64,000 bases of DNA from Pseudomonas brassicacearum (GTDB lineage: Bacteria > Pseudomonadota > Gammaproteobacteria > Pseudomonadales > Pseudomonadaceae), in the NCBI RefSeq assembly GCF_003732225.1, contig NZ_MOBJ01000001.1, positions 212,929 through 276,928 of the forward strand, in the 5' to 3' direction. Shown here one piece after another: positions 1-8,925 of the stretch (positions are counted from its first letter, which is position 1; each line of letters starts with the position of its first letter). Under the pieces are notes generated by a model. The model searched no databases and was not told where the DNA came from. It saw only the letters and a program-made list of their open reading frames with translations. The position numbers and the translations under genes were made by a program.

Positions 1-453
1 CATGTCGCAGCTCTGGCCGGCAAAGGCCACTGCCACGACGACCTTGGGCATTTGTCCAGCGGCCTCGGCAACTTCAAGTTTTGCTGCCAGCAACCGGGCG
101 TCGAGATTCAAGGTCAGCGGATCGATGTCGACAAAGTCCACCTCGGCCCCGCAGTAGCGCCCACAGTTGGCGGACGCGACGAAGGTATTCGGGCTGGTCC
201 ACAACCGATCCCCCGGCCCCAACCCTGCCGCCAGACAGGCAATGTGCAACGCCGCCGTGGCATTGCACACGGCCACGGCAAAATCAGCCTGGCAATGTTC
301 GGCCATCGCGCTCTCGAAACGCGCAATGGTTGGCCCTTGGGTCAACCAGGGTGATTGGAGCACCTGCACCACCGCATCGATATCCGCTTGCTCGATGCTC
401 TGGCAACCATAAGGAATCTGATAGGTCAGCATGACGGGAACCCGCTCATCCAT
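1..453 (-). CDS. pseC: PseC-type UDP-amino-sugar aminotransferase, N-terminal part
   Basis: Only the first 151 codons lie in the window; the gene runs off the left edge. The reading frame gives IPYGCQSIEQADIDAVVQVL near the N terminus, then a GPTIARFE segment and CNATAALHIACLAAGLGPGD, which is the fold-type I PLP-binding start of the DegT/DnrJ/EryC1 family. IPYG followed by QSI and ADI is characteristic of PseC. That enzyme transaminates UDP-4-keto-6-deoxy-N-acetyl-L-altrosamine in pseudaminic acid synthesis. The start is ATG at 453, with GGGAG about 15 nt upstream; ATG at 432 (MLTYQIPYG) is an alternative. Its place beside flagellin glycosyltransferases suggests a role in flagellin glycosylation. 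The catalytic Lys lies outside the window, so activity cannot be judged. Confidence 0.85.
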   Translation of the reverse strand, partial: MDERVPVMLTYQIPYGCQSIEQADIDAVVQVLQSPWLTQGPTIARFESAMAEHCQADFAVAVCNATAALHIACLAAGLGPGDRLWTSPNTFVASANCGRYCGAEVDFVDIDPLTLNLDARLLAAKLEVAEAAGQMPKVVVAVAFAGQSCDM

Positions 454-542
454 ACCCCATCCAGACACTCCCGGCAGTTGCCGGAAGCGAGAATCAATTT
501 GCCAATGAACATGGACAGCGCCCCTCTACCGTTACGCCAGAC

Positions 543-3473
543 TTAAACCAGCAACCGCGCCCAATCCACGCTGGTCGCATTGCCAAGGGTGAAACCCTTG
601 CCGGTCAGGGCGAGGTTCTTGTTGTACGCCAGATCATGCTGGAACGGCCCGGCCCATTTTTCACGCAAGGCCGCAAGTGCCTGCGGTGCATCGGGCAAGG
701 TGCCTGGATGGATGACCTGCACTTGCGGCGTCCACACCACCAGATAGCCGGCCTGACCGGCCTTGAGGCACAAATCGACATCGCCGTAGGTGTTGGCAAA
801 CGCGTGTTCGTCCAACCCGCCAACCTCGTCGAACAACGCTTTGCGGATCATCAGGCACACCGCCGAGACGGCGGAGTAATTCTGCTCCAGCACCAGGCGA
901 TTCAGGTAGCCCTTGGCATCCTTCGGCTCGCCGACGAAGGCCGAACCGACGCCGTCGTTCATGCCCAGAATCAGCCCGGCCTGAGTCACTTTGCCGTCGC
1001 GATCCAGCAGCTTGGCGCCGACCACGCCAACTTCCGGGCGCTGGGCCTGGTTGAGCAGGGAATCGAGCCAGTTCGGGTTGACCACTTCGCTGTCTGCCGC
1101 CAGCAGCACCAGGTATTCACCCTGGGCCTGCTGACTGGCCTCGTTATACAACGCCGACAGGCTGAGACGCTCGTGCGCCCGCAGGACACGGACCTTGTCG
1201 CCCGGCTGCCCGAGGCTGTCCAGCCATTGCTGGATGTCCGGTGACTGGCTCGCGTTGTCGGCGATCAGCACTTCGTAACGGGTGTAGCGGGTTCGTTGCA
1301 CAATCCCGGTCAGGCACCGTTGCAGCTGCTCCAGATTGTCCTGGCTCGCCACGATAATCGACACCAGCGGACGCTCGGTGTGACGGTAATCGATTTGATA
1401 AGTACCAGGCTCGGCGGAGCTGATTTGCGCCTTGTAGCCACGGGTCGCGAGATGACGGATCAACGCCTGACGTTCGTGGGCATTGTCTTCCAGCACCGGC
1501 GCCCGGGCGATCAGCAACGGTTCGTCCAGATGAGCCAGCCAGGCCAGGCCGCCCTGCTCGATGATGCGCAGCAGCAAGTCGAACTCCAGCGCCTTGCTGA
1601 AGTCGGCCTGGTAACCGCCCGCGTCCAACAACACATCCTTGCGGATCAGCCAATGCCGCGCCATCAGCGCTGGCAGGCTTTGCAGCAGGTCGAGGTTGAA
1701 GCCTGGACGGAACACATCGATCAGCGCGCCAGTGGTGTCACGCTGAATCTCGTCCGCTGCCACCGCTCGGCATTCGGGCGCGGCGTGCAGTTCCAGACCT
1801 GCACGCAACAAACCGCCAGCGGTGAACTCGTCCCCCGCCTCGACCAGCAGCAACCAGTCGCACGGCGATTGACGCGTGATCTGATTAAGCTTGTCGACAT
1901 AGTTGGCCTGCGTCACGCAGACAAAGTGCAAGGTGTTGTGCACCGTCGTTGCCGCCAGCGGCTCGCCCGTGGTGAACACCACAATCTTGAAGGCGTGGTT
2001 GTGACCTTCCAGCAGACTGTCGAGGGTGATCTGTAGCTTGGCCGCGTCGTTGTCCAGATCCAGCACCAGAATGCCGAACTGTGGACCGCCGTTGTGGGCA
2101 GCCAGATAACGCGACGTCGCAGCGACTTCGTCAGCGTCCGGGGTGCGCGCCGCCAGCCACTTGAGCAGGCGACCGGAGCGCATGGCACCGAACACCTCGT
2201 CATTGCCTTGAGTCGACACTGCGTCCAGACGCTCGGCCCAGGCGAACATGTCCCGCGCGTCGTCCGCTTCGCCCAGAAGCTCCAACTGCTGCGCCAGACG
2301 CTTGACCACCTGACGGTTGAACGGGTTGCTGGCGTACGCGTACCCCAGGCGCTCGACAACGCTTTCAGGGGTGTCGTTATTGCGTGGCCGCATCATGTCA
2401 GCCTGCATCGTCCAGATACCTTCGAGCCCCTGAAGCTGAACGCGGCCGGCCGGCATGGCGTGCAGCAGAAATTCAAACTGGCTCAACAGGTCGAAGAACT
2501 GTTGATTGTAGAAAGGCATTTCGACGTATTGCAAAAGCCCGAATTGGCGGTCCGGCCCCTTCTGCACATTGTTCCAGCGCGATTCGAAAATCGGCTCGGC
2601 AGTCAACGCCCGACGGTTGCGCAAGCTGTCGGCCAGCGCCTCGAAACTGTCCAGTGCCAATTGCCTGGCCTGCTCCACATCAAGACCGGTGCGGGTACTC
2701 GGCAACGTCGCCAGCAATTGGGCGAACGCTTCACGATCCGCTACCGATTTGGCATCGGCGAGGGTCAGGGTGCTGTAGATCTCGGTGTTGTGCTCCGACT
2801 CAAGGTAATTGACCTCTCGCACCACATACGGGATCGGCAGAATTCGCGCCTTGGCCATTGCCAGCATGTAGTACGCATGGCCGATTTCCTGCCATTCGAA
2901 GATGGTGTTCTCCGGCATGAGCGCGTACCAGTCACGCAACAGCTCAGTGCGGTGAACCGCATAGAACGGCGGGATGTACTGATGCATGAAGTCGATGACC
3001 CGGTCCTGCGCGCGCTCGGATGAATAGTCCTCACAGACCTTCTTGTCCCGACGGTAGTAGCTCACGCTGTTGGCCAGGGTCAGGTACATCAGGCAATAGC
3101 CATGGCACATGCCGTAATCCGGATTCGCTTCCAGGAACGACACCGAAGCGTCGAGGGCGTCATGCACGATGAAGTCATCGTCGGCGGCAAACACCATGTA
3201 GGGCGTGGTGACTTGCTGTACGCCATAGTCGAGCTTGGCCCGAATGCCCCAATAACCGTACTGCGGCAGGTGCTGATAGTCGACCGAGGGGTACACGCCG
3301 TCGATGCCATCGGTGACCTGGGTCGAAGAGTCCAGCACCAGAATCCTGCAAGGCAAGGCACTGTAGAACTTCACCGCCCGGCGCGCGAAGGCCGGGCGGT
3401 TGTGGGTGATGAGTACCACCGTCAACAACTCGTTCAATGGTAATCCGCTTTCAGAACCGTACTTGCCTTGCAT
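543..3473 (-). CDS. fgt2: Multidomain flagellin glycosyltransferase, Fgt2-like
   Basis: This 976-residue cytoplasmic protein is built of glycosyltransferase modules. Residues about 15-240 form a TIGR00180/GT2-like domain (LTVVLITHNRPAFARRAVKF, then the acidic AADDDFI metal-binding motif). A second, weaker GT2-like fold starts near residue 466 (FGILVLDLDND). A third GT2 domain spans about 700-960 (RPLVSIIVASQDN, RPEVGVVGAKLL, YGDVDLCLKAGQAGYLVVWT). The size and pairing with a 1198-residue homologue at 10462-14058 match fgt1/fgt2 of the Pseudomonas syringae flagellin glycosylation island (family knowledge). The likely role is sugar transfer to flagellin Ser/Thr or to the first sugar. ATG at 3473 follows GGGGAAAG; an upstream in-frame TTG at 3488 is less likely. 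The gene lies 55 nt beyond the CmcI-like gene on the same strand. Confidence 0.78.
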   Translation of the reverse strand: MQGKYGSESGLPLNELLTVVLITHNRPAFARRAVKFYSALPCRILVLDSSTQVTDGIDGVYPSVDYQHLPQYGYWGIRAKLDYGVQQVTTPYMVFAADDDFIVHDALDASVSFLEANPDYGMCHGYCLMYLTLANSVSYYRRDKKVCEDYSSERAQDRVIDFMHQYIPPFYAVHRTELLRDWYALMPENTIFEWQEIGHAYYMLAMAKARILPIPYVVREVNYLESEHNTEIYSTLTLADAKSVADREAFAQLLATLPSTRTGLDVEQARQLALDSFEALADSLRNRRALTAEPIFESRWNNVQKGPDRQFGLLQYVEMPFYNQQFFDLLSQFEFLLHAMPAGRVQLQGLEGIWTMQADMMRPRNNDTPESVVERLGYAYASNPFNRQVVKRLAQQLELLGEADDARDMFAWAERLDAVSTQGNDEVFGAMRSGRLLKWLAARTPDADEVAATSRYLAAHNGGPQFGILVLDLDNDAAKLQITLDSLLEGHNHAFKIVVFTTGEPLAATTVHNTLHFVCVTQANYVDKLNQITRQSPCDWLLLVEAGDEFTAGGLLRAGLELHAAPECRAVAADEIQRDTTGALIDVFRPGFNLDLLQSLPALMARHWLIRKDVLLDAGGYQADFSKALEFDLLLRIIEQGGLAWLAHLDEPLLIARAPVLEDNAHERQALIRHLATRGYKAQISSAEPGTYQIDYRHTERPLVSIIVASQDNLEQLQRCLTGIVQRTRYTRYEVLIADNASQSPDIQQWLDSLGQPGDKVRVLRAHERLSLSALYNEASQQAQGEYLVLLAADSEVVNPNWLDSLLNQAQRPEVGVVGAKLLDRDGKVTQAGLILGMNDGVGSAFVGEPKDAKGYLNRLVLEQNYSAVSAVCLMIRKALFDEVGGLDEHAFANTYGDVDLCLKAGQAGYLVVWTPQVQVIHPGTLPDAPQALAALREKWAGPFQHDLAYNKNLALTGKGFTLGNATSVDWARLLV

Positions 3474-3528
3474 AGTCTTTCCCCACAACCGGCGTATCGC
3501 CCGATGAACTCAACAATGATGTCGTTGC

Positions 3529-4257
3529 TTAACGAACCCGACGCAGATAGCCGTCCGGCGCCACGGTGATCAGCAGCTTGCTGTGAATCCGCGCATCGAT
3601 TTCAAAGTCGCGGTTTTCTTCCAGGTAGGCCCAGACAGCAGTTTTCGGGTTATCGCCCTTGCCCCACGGACGATCCGGGAAAGCGTCTTGCGGCATGTCT
3701 TCGACCACGGTGTCCATCACCACGCAGTAGCTGCCGAGCGAAACCATCGGCGCGTACAGGCGCAATTCTTCAAGGACGTGTTCGTGGGTGTGGTTGGAGT
3801 CCAGAACTACCAGCACTTTCTTGCCGGCAACCCGCGCACGCACTTCATCAACGATGGCCGGATCGATGCTCGAACCCTGGATCATGCTGATGCGTCGCGC
3901 CATCGGGTGGGCTTCAATGGCTTCGCGGTTGTGTTGACGAATGTCGATGTCCACACCCAGCACTTCGCCGTGGCCGATCAGTTCCAGCATCGAGGCGTAA
4001 AACACCAGGGAGCCGCCGTGGGCGATGCCCGTTTCGACGATCACATCCGGGCGCAGGTCCCAGATGATTTCCTGCATGGCAACCATGTCCTGAGGAAACT
4101 GAATGATCGGCCGGCCCATCCAGCTGAAGTTGTAGGTGTATTTGTGTTTGGCCGTGACACCGACCCAGTCCAGCGACTCGGACTGAAGTTTTTTGTCCTG
4201 CTGCAAGCCTTCGATGTTCTGGCTTACTTCTTCGCGAAACTGCTCATGAGGATTCAT
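3529..4257 (-). CDS. CmcI/cephalosporin-hydroxylase-family SAM methyltransferase
   Basis: This 242-residue protein belongs to the CmcI family, named cephalosporin hydroxylase but largely SAM-dependent O-methyltransferases. The Rossmann SAM motif is visible as VIVETGIAHGGS followed by VLGVDIDIR, and the family motif LDSNHTHEHV comes later. Start ATG at 4257 (MNPHEQF) has GGAG 12 nt upstream; the frame is open further but lacks a better site. It is the last gene before fgt2 in the sugar cluster, 25 nt after the acyltransferase gene. The probable role is O-methylation of the flagellin sugar, as a methylated viosamine is known on P. syringae flagellin. The acceptor is inference. Confidence 0.72.
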   Translation of the reverse strand: MNPHEQFREEVSQNIEGLQQDKKLQSESLDWVGVTAKHKYTYNFSWMGRPIIQFPQDMVAMQEIIWDLRPDVIVETGIAHGGSLVFYASMLELIGHGEVLGVDIDIRQHNREAIEAHPMARRISMIQGSSIDPAIVDEVRARVAGKKVLVVLDSNHTHEHVLEELRLYAPMVSLGSYCVVMDTVVEDMPQDAFPDRPWGKGDNPKTAVWAYLEENRDFEIDARIHSKLLITVAPDGYLRRVR

Positions 4258-4282
4258 GCAAACGCTCCGATACGGGGTGTTG

Positions 4283-4948
4283 TTAGTTGAAAACCCGACC
4301 GTCCCGATAAGGGACAGCCTGAGTCTTGATAATTCGTGCGGGATTGCCGACGACGACTGCATAGTCGGGAACGTCCCGGGTGACCACGGCGCCGGCGCCG
4401 ACCGTTGCCCAGCGGCCTATCCGCAAACGCGGAAGAATGGTGGCGTTGGTGCCGATGAAAGCGCCGTCAGCCACTTCGACGCAGCCGGCGATAGCAACGC
4501 CGGGCGCCATGAACACGCTATGCCCGATCCGGCCTTCGTGCCCGATCAGGCTGCCGTAGCTGATGCTGCTGTTATCGCCCAGGGACACTTCGGCCTGAAT
4601 GATCACGCCTTCCTGGAGATAGTTGCCGGTGCCCATGCGCGTCATGCTCAGATCGATACCGGGGTGCAGGAAGTTGCCCAGCGTTCCGCCGGCCTCGATG
4701 ATCTGCCGTGTCGTCTCGTAACGGGTTTTGGTGTCGCGGGTGATCAGGTTCACGAAGTGCGTGTCGGGGCCTTTCAAGTCGGCCACACGCTCTACGCCGC
4801 CGATCACCGGCACGCCATGAAACAGCGTGCCGTGCTTGGCTGCATCGTTGTCGAGAAAGGCAAATTCCACAGCAGGGTTGGCCCGTTTGACGGAGCCGAT
4901 CATGCGCACTGCTTCAGGGTTCGCCGCGCCCAACAGGTAGACCTTCAC
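4283..4948 (-). CDS. PglD/NeuD-type sugar N-acyltransferase
   Basis: This 221-residue protein has an N-terminal PglD-like Rossmann domain (MKVYLLGAANPEAVRMIG, residues 1-80) and a left-handed beta-helix of hexapeptide repeats (about 90-205: VIIQAEVSLGDNSSISYGSL, GHSVFMAPGVAIAG, AFIGTNATILPRLRIG). The end has the usual VGNPARIIK. Family members acetylate the 4-amino group of UDP- or GDP-linked amino sugars using acetyl-CoA. The start codon overlaps the stop of the aminotransferase gene (ATGA), so the two are translationally coupled. This supports successive steps: amination, then N-acylation. The acyl donor need not be acetyl-CoA. Confidence 0.82.
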   Translation of the reverse strand: MKVYLLGAANPEAVRMIGSVKRANPAVEFAFLDNDAAKHGTLFHGVPVIGGVERVADLKGPDTHFVNLITRDTKTRYETTRQIIEAGGTLGNFLHPGIDLSMTRMGTGNYLQEGVIIQAEVSLGDNSSISYGSLIGHEGRIGHSVFMAPGVAIAGCVEVADGAFIGTNATILPRLRIGRWATVGAGAVVTRDVPDYAVVVGNPARIIKTQAVPYRDGRVFN

Positions 4949-6066
4949 AGCACATTCCTTTGCTGGCAGACCGTGCGAATCACCTCGATCACCCGCTGTT
5001 GATCAGCGTCGGTCATATCGTGGTAGCTCGGCAGATTGATCGCCCGCTCCGACAGCGAGAAAGCCGTCGGCGTGTGCACCGGCTTATCGGCAAACATCGG
5101 CAACGCCGACAACGGCCAGAAAAACACCCGGGCATCGATATCCGCCGCTTGAAAGGCTTCGATCAACAGCTCTCGGGTAATACCGGTGCTTTCATGGAAC
5201 ACCACCGTGGGCATCCAGTAACCGTTCCTGGAATGCTCCGGTTGCGGGTTCATGGACAGCAACGGGATATCCAGCAGTCCCTGGGCATACCGATCGAAGA
5301 TCGCGCGTTTGCGGTCGATCAGCTCATCGACACGTTCGATCTGGGCGCAACCGATAGCGGCCTGCAGATTGCTCATCTTGTATTTGAAACCGATGAAATC
5401 CGGCCAGAACTGACGCGTGCTACCACTGACCCGACCGTGGTTGGAGAGTGTCAGCACTCGTTCATACAGCGCCTTGTCCGAGGTCACGAAAATCCCGCCT
5501 TCCCCGGTGGTCATGGTCTTGGTGCCATGAAAGGAAAAGGCGCCGAAGGCCCCCAACGAACCCGCGGCTTTACCACGCCATTGCGAGCCGATGGCTTCGG
5601 CAGCGTCTTCGATGACCGCAATCCCGTGCTCGCGACCGATCGCAAGCAACGCGTCCAGATCGCACAGGTTGCCGTACAAATGCACCGCCACGATGGCTTT
5701 GGTCCGTGGCGTAATGGCTTGCCGGACCTGCTCCGGGTCCAGACACCAGCTGTCCGGCAACACGTCGACAAAAACCGGCGTCGCGCCCAGGTAATCAATG
5801 GGGGCCGCCGAGGCGATCCAGTTGGTGTTGGCCAGAATCACTTCATCGCCCGGGCCGATCCCCAGTGCGGCCATGCCCATGTGCAGGGCTCCGGTACAGC
5901 TGGACGTCGCGATGACATAGGGCACGCCCATATGCTGCGCGAAGGACTTCTCGAAACGTGTGATGTATTCGTAGCAACGCTCGCCCCAGCCATGCTGCAC
6001 AGCATCCAGCACGTACTTGGCTTCCAGCTCGCCCACACTGGGCTTGGTGTAGTGAATTCGGCTCAT
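4945..6066 (-). CDS. DegT/DnrJ/EryC1-family nucleotide-sugar 4-aminotransferase
   Basis: This 373-residue PLP enzyme resembles perosamine and viosamine synthases. MSRIHYTKPSVGELEAKYVL is the N terminus; IEDAAEAIGS holds the PLP-contacting Asp. SFHGTKTMTTGEGG carries the Schiff-base Lys, so this is a true aminotransferase and not a 3-dehydrase of the RfbH/E1 type, where that Lys is His. The chosen start, ATG at 6066, overlaps the upstream stop (ATGA); the frame is open for 31 more codons upstream, but those lie inside the previous gene. Within the rfbF-rfbG cluster it would aminate a CDP-4-keto-6-deoxyhexose at C4 using glutamate. The position of amination is inferred from family resemblance. 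Confidence 0.83.
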   Translation of the reverse strand: MSRIHYTKPSVGELEAKYVLDAVQHGWGERCYEYITRFEKSFAQHMGVPYVIATSSCTGALHMGMAALGIGPGDEVILANTNWIASAAPIDYLGATPVFVDVLPDSWCLDPEQVRQAITPRTKAIVAVHLYGNLCDLDALLAIGREHGIAVIEDAAEAIGSQWRGKAAGSLGAFGAFSFHGTKTMTTGEGGIFVTSDKALYERVLTLSNHGRVSGSTRQFWPDFIGFKYKMSNLQAAIGCAQIERVDELIDRKRAIFDRYAQGLLDIPLLSMNPQPEHSRNGYWMPTVVFHESTGITRELLIEAFQAADIDARVFFWPLSALPMFADKPVHTPTAFSLSERAINLPSYHDMTDADQQRVIEVIRTVCQQRNVL

Positions 6067-7289
6067 CTGAAGCTCAACTCCGGAATGGCAACGACAAAAC
6101 GCGCGCCCCAACTGCGGACAACCGCGTATTGCTGGGTGATCTCGTCCAGCAGGTTCCATGGCAGCACCAGGACATAGTCCGGTTTCTCGATTTCAATCCG
6201 CTCGGGAGACACCACCGGAATGCGACTGCCCGGCAAGAACTTGCCTTGCTTGTGCGGGTTGGCATCCGCCACCCAGGCCAGCAGGTCTGGCTTGACGCCG
6301 GCATAGTTGAGCAAGGTGTTGCCTTTGGCGGCGGCGCCATAACCGACTACGCGTTTACCTTCGGCCTTGGCCTGCAAGAGGAAACGCAGCAGTCCGTGCT
6401 TGATCTGTTCCGCGGCCGGGGCCAGGGTCGCGTAGTAGGCAGCGGTTTTCACCCCGGCCAACTGCTCGACCTGCAACTGTTGTTGCACTGCAGGCGTCAC
6501 TTCACGGCGCACACCATCGGCACGCTGCACGAACACCCGTAGCGATCCGCCATGGGTCGGCAGCTCGCTGACATCGAAAACTTCCAGACCATTGCACTCG
6601 CACAAACGCTGTACGGCGGTCAGCGACAAATAGGAATAATGCTCGTGGTAAAGGGTGTCGAACTGCTGCCCGGCCATCAGCGTCAGCAGCTGCGGGAACT
6701 CGAACGTCGCCACGCCCGTGGGTTTGAGCAGCGTCGCGAAACCGCTGAGGAAATCATTGATGTCCGGCACATGCGCCAGCACATTGTTGGCGGCCATCAG
6801 GTCCGCGCCCCAGCCTTCGCTCAGCAACTGCGAGGCGCTGTCGCGACCGAAGAACAGCTCGCGTATGTCCAGGCCTTTTTCCCGCGCGGCCTGTGCCGTG
6901 CTGCGGGTCGGCTCGACGCCGAGGCAACGGATACCGCGTTGTGCAACGTACTGCAGCAAGTAGCCATCGTTGGCGGCAATTTCCACGACACGACTGTCGG
7001 CGGTCAGCCCGAAACGCTCGACCATCTCGGCCACATACCGATCGGCATGGGCCAGCCAGGTACTGGAAAAGGAACTGAAGTACGCATAGTCGGCATCGAA
7101 CAGACTGTCGGCGCTGGTGTAGTCCTCGGTCTGTACCAGCCAGCATTCCTGGCAGACCGCAACTTTCAACGGGACCCATTGCTCGGCCTGCTCCAACTGC
7201 TCGGCCCGCAGGTACGCATTGGACGGCGGCGAGGTGCCCAGATCGATCAACGGCAACGCCAACGGGGTGCCGCAACCTCGGCAGTTCAT
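6063..7289 (-). CDS. Sugar C-methyltransferase, TylC3/KijD1-like
   Basis: This 408-residue three-part enzyme has an N-terminal zinc-binding domain (MNCRGCG and CQECW supply two CxxC pairs), a central SAM domain (VVEIAANDGYLLQYV, then VEPT), and a C-terminal domain (KRVVGYGAAAKGNTLLNYAG). The motif YHEHYSYLS carries the Glu-His-Tyr cluster seen in the KijD1/TylC3 family. These enzymes add a methyl group to C3 of a 4-keto-6-deoxy sugar, making a branched sugar. Both ends overlap neighbours by 4 nt (ATGA). Its place after the epimerase and before the aminotransferase fits a pathway in which the 4-ketone activates C3 for methylation before amination. Confidence 0.8.
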   Translation of the reverse strand: MNCRGCGTPLALPLIDLGTSPPSNAYLRAEQLEQAEQWVPLKVAVCQECWLVQTEDYTSADSLFDADYAYFSSFSSTWLAHADRYVAEMVERFGLTADSRVVEIAANDGYLLQYVAQRGIRCLGVEPTRSTAQAAREKGLDIRELFFGRDSASQLLSEGWGADLMAANNVLAHVPDINDFLSGFATLLKPTGVATFEFPQLLTLMAGQQFDTLYHEHYSYLSLTAVQRLCECNGLEVFDVSELPTHGGSLRVFVQRADGVRREVTPAVQQQLQVEQLAGVKTAAYYATLAPAAEQIKHGLLRFLLQAKAEGKRVVGYGAAAKGNTLLNYAGVKPDLLAWVADANPHKQGKFLPGSRIPVVSPERIEIEKPDYVLVLPWNLLDEITQQYAVVRSWGARFVVAIPELSFR

Positions 7290-7846
7290 AGACGCACTCC
7301 AGGGAAATGGTCATCAAGCCAGGGATGAGCGGCATCCCGGGTCGACAGATTTTTGACAGGCTCGGGCCAGGCAATCGCCAGACGCGGATCGAGCACCGAC
7401 AGGCCACCCTCGTGATCCGGGGCGTAATCGGCGCTGTGCAAATAGAGCAGCTCGGCATCGTCGCTCAAGGTCTGAAAGCCATGGGCGAAACCGGCAGGAA
7501 TCAACAGGCTGCGACCATCACCGGCGCGCAGGTGCTCGGCGTGCCACTGCAAAAAGGTCGCCGAATCCGGTCGCAGATCGACCGCGACGTCCCAGACTTC
7601 ACCGCGCAGGCAGGTGATCAGCTTGGCTTCCGGGGCCTGGGCATTCTGATAATGCAAACCGCGCACGCTACCGCGCTCACGGGTGCAGGACTGGTTGATC
7701 TGACGAATATGGAACGGCTCGCCAAAGGCGCTCAGGCTGCCCTCGCAGAACAGCCGGGCGAAGTGCCCGCGCTGATCTTCATGGCGTTTGTGCTGAACAC
7801 TGAACAAGCCCCGGAGAGGCAACGCACTGATGCGAAATTCACTCAC
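7286..7846 (-). CDS. rfbC: dTDP/CDP-4-keto-6-deoxyglucose 3,5-epimerase-like (RfbC family)
   Basis: This 186-residue cupin belongs to the RmlC/RfbC family. Visible signatures are DQRGHFARLF near residue 25, SVRGLHYQ holding the catalytic His, LRGEVWDVAVDLR, and IPAGFAHGFQTL with a later aromatic pair at YLHSADYAP. It should epimerise C3, C5 or both of a 4-keto-6-deoxy nucleotide sugar. The start is GTG at 7846, overlapping the rfbG stop as GTGA. The neighbours are CDP-specific (rfbF, rfbG), so the substrate is probably CDP-linked and not the dTDP sugar of the textbook family member. In some pathways homologues epimerise only one centre; sequence alone does not settle this. Confidence 0.82.
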   Translation of the reverse strand: MSEFRISALPLRGLFSVQHKRHEDQRGHFARLFCEGSLSAFGEPFHIRQINQSCTRERGSVRGLHYQNAQAPEAKLITCLRGEVWDVAVDLRPDSATFLQWHAEHLRAGDGRSLLIPAGFAHGFQTLSDDAELLYLHSADYAPDHEGGLSVLDPRLAIAWPEPVKNLSTRDAAHPWLDDHFPGVRL

Positions 7847-8925
7847 CGCAGCCCCCGATACAGGTTCAGCTGATTCAGCGTGATGGCTCGCATGTCATCG
7901 CCATTTTCCCAGGCCAGGTGCCAATCCAGCGTGTGCGTCAGACAGTCTTGCAGCGACCAGCGCGGCTGCCATGCCAGCAACTGACGGGCGCGACTGCTGT
8001 CCAGGCGCAACAGGCCGGCCTCATGCAACTCACTCGGTTCGACACGCAAACCTCGCGCGTGCGGCCAACGTTTGGAGAGCAGTTCAACCACTTCACCGAC
8101 GCTGCACATGTCGCCTTCACTCGGCCCGAAGTTCCACGCACCGGCGAATTGCGGGCCGTGCTCATACAGACCCGCCGCCAATTGCAGGTAACCGGCCAGC
8201 GGTTCCAGCGCGTGCTGCCAAGGGCGAACGGCTTGTGGGTAACGCAGGGTCACCGGCTCATTCGCCGACCACGCCTTGAGCACATCGGGAATCAACCGTT
8301 CCGGGGCGAAATCACCGCCACCGAGCACATTCCCGGCCCGCGCCGTGGCCAATGCCAGACCGTGCTCGGCATGCCGCTCGGCAGGGAAAAACGAGGCCGC
8401 GTAAGACTGTGCCAACAATTCGCAGCACGCCTTGCTGCTGCTGTAAGGATCATGGCCGCCAAGGGCTTCGTTCTCGCGATAGGGCCACAGCCATTCCTGA
8501 TTGGCGTAGACCTTGTCGGTGGTCACCAGCACGCACGCACGTACCCCGCCAATCTGGCGAATCGCTTCCAGCAGATTGAGCGTGCCCATGACGTTGCTCG
8601 AGTAAGTCCCGAGCGGGTCACGGTAGCCTTCGCGCACCAATGGTTGCGCTGCCAGATGCAGGACGATTTCTGGCTGAACCTCGGCGATCAGCTCCAGCAA
8701 CGCACCCAGGTCACGCAAGTCGCCGCGCTGGTCATTAATGCCTTCAGCAACGCGCGCCAGTTCGAACAGACTCGGCTCGGTGGACGGGTCCAGGGCAAAG
8801 CCCGTGACCTCAGCCCCCAGGCTGTGTAGCCACAGCGTCAACCAACCGCCTTTGAAACCGGTATGCCCGGTGACGAGTACCCGCTTGCCGCGCCAGAATT
8901 GCGAACTCAGTCCCACTGTTTCCAT
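7843..8925 (-). CDS. rfbG: CDP-glucose 4,6-dehydratase
   Basis: This 360-residue extended short-chain dehydrogenase has [20 protein letters not shown] (the NAD-binding GxxGxxG) near residue 10, [13 protein letters not shown] with the catalytic TDK, and Tyr-Lys in [14 protein letters not shown]. It converts CDP-D-glucose to CDP-4-keto-6-deoxy-D-glucose. ATG at 8925 (METVGL) has GGGGAGG just upstream and overlaps the 3' end of rfbF by 19 nt; an earlier in-frame start at 8946 has no such site. rfbF and rfbG are the standard entry into CDP-dideoxyhexose synthesis. No rfbH-type dehydrase or its reductase is present, so a 3,6-dideoxy sugar is not expected. Confidence 0.9.
   Translation of the reverse strand: METVGLSSQFWRGKRVLVTGHTGFKGGWLTLWLHSLGAEVTGFALDPSTEPSLFELARVAEGINDQRGDLRDLGALLELIAEVQPEIVLHLAAQPLVREGYRDPLGTYSSNVMGTLNLLEAIRQIGGVRACVLVTTDKVYANQEWLWPYRENEALGGHDPYSSSKACCELLAQSYAASFFPAERHAEHGLALATARAGNVLGGGDFAPERLIPDVLKAWSANEPVTLRYPQAVRPWQHALEPLAGYLQLAAGLYEHGPQFAGAWNFGPSEGDMCSVGEVVELLSKRWPHARGLRVEPSELHEAGLLRLDSSRARQLLAWQPRWSLQDCLTHTLDWHLAWENGDDMRAITLNQLNLYRGLR

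Noticed and set aside
4945..6066. Aminotransferase considered as RfbH-type 3-dehydrase
   Set aside because: The active-site position is Lys (HGTKTMTTGEGG) and no iron-sulphur reductase gene is present.
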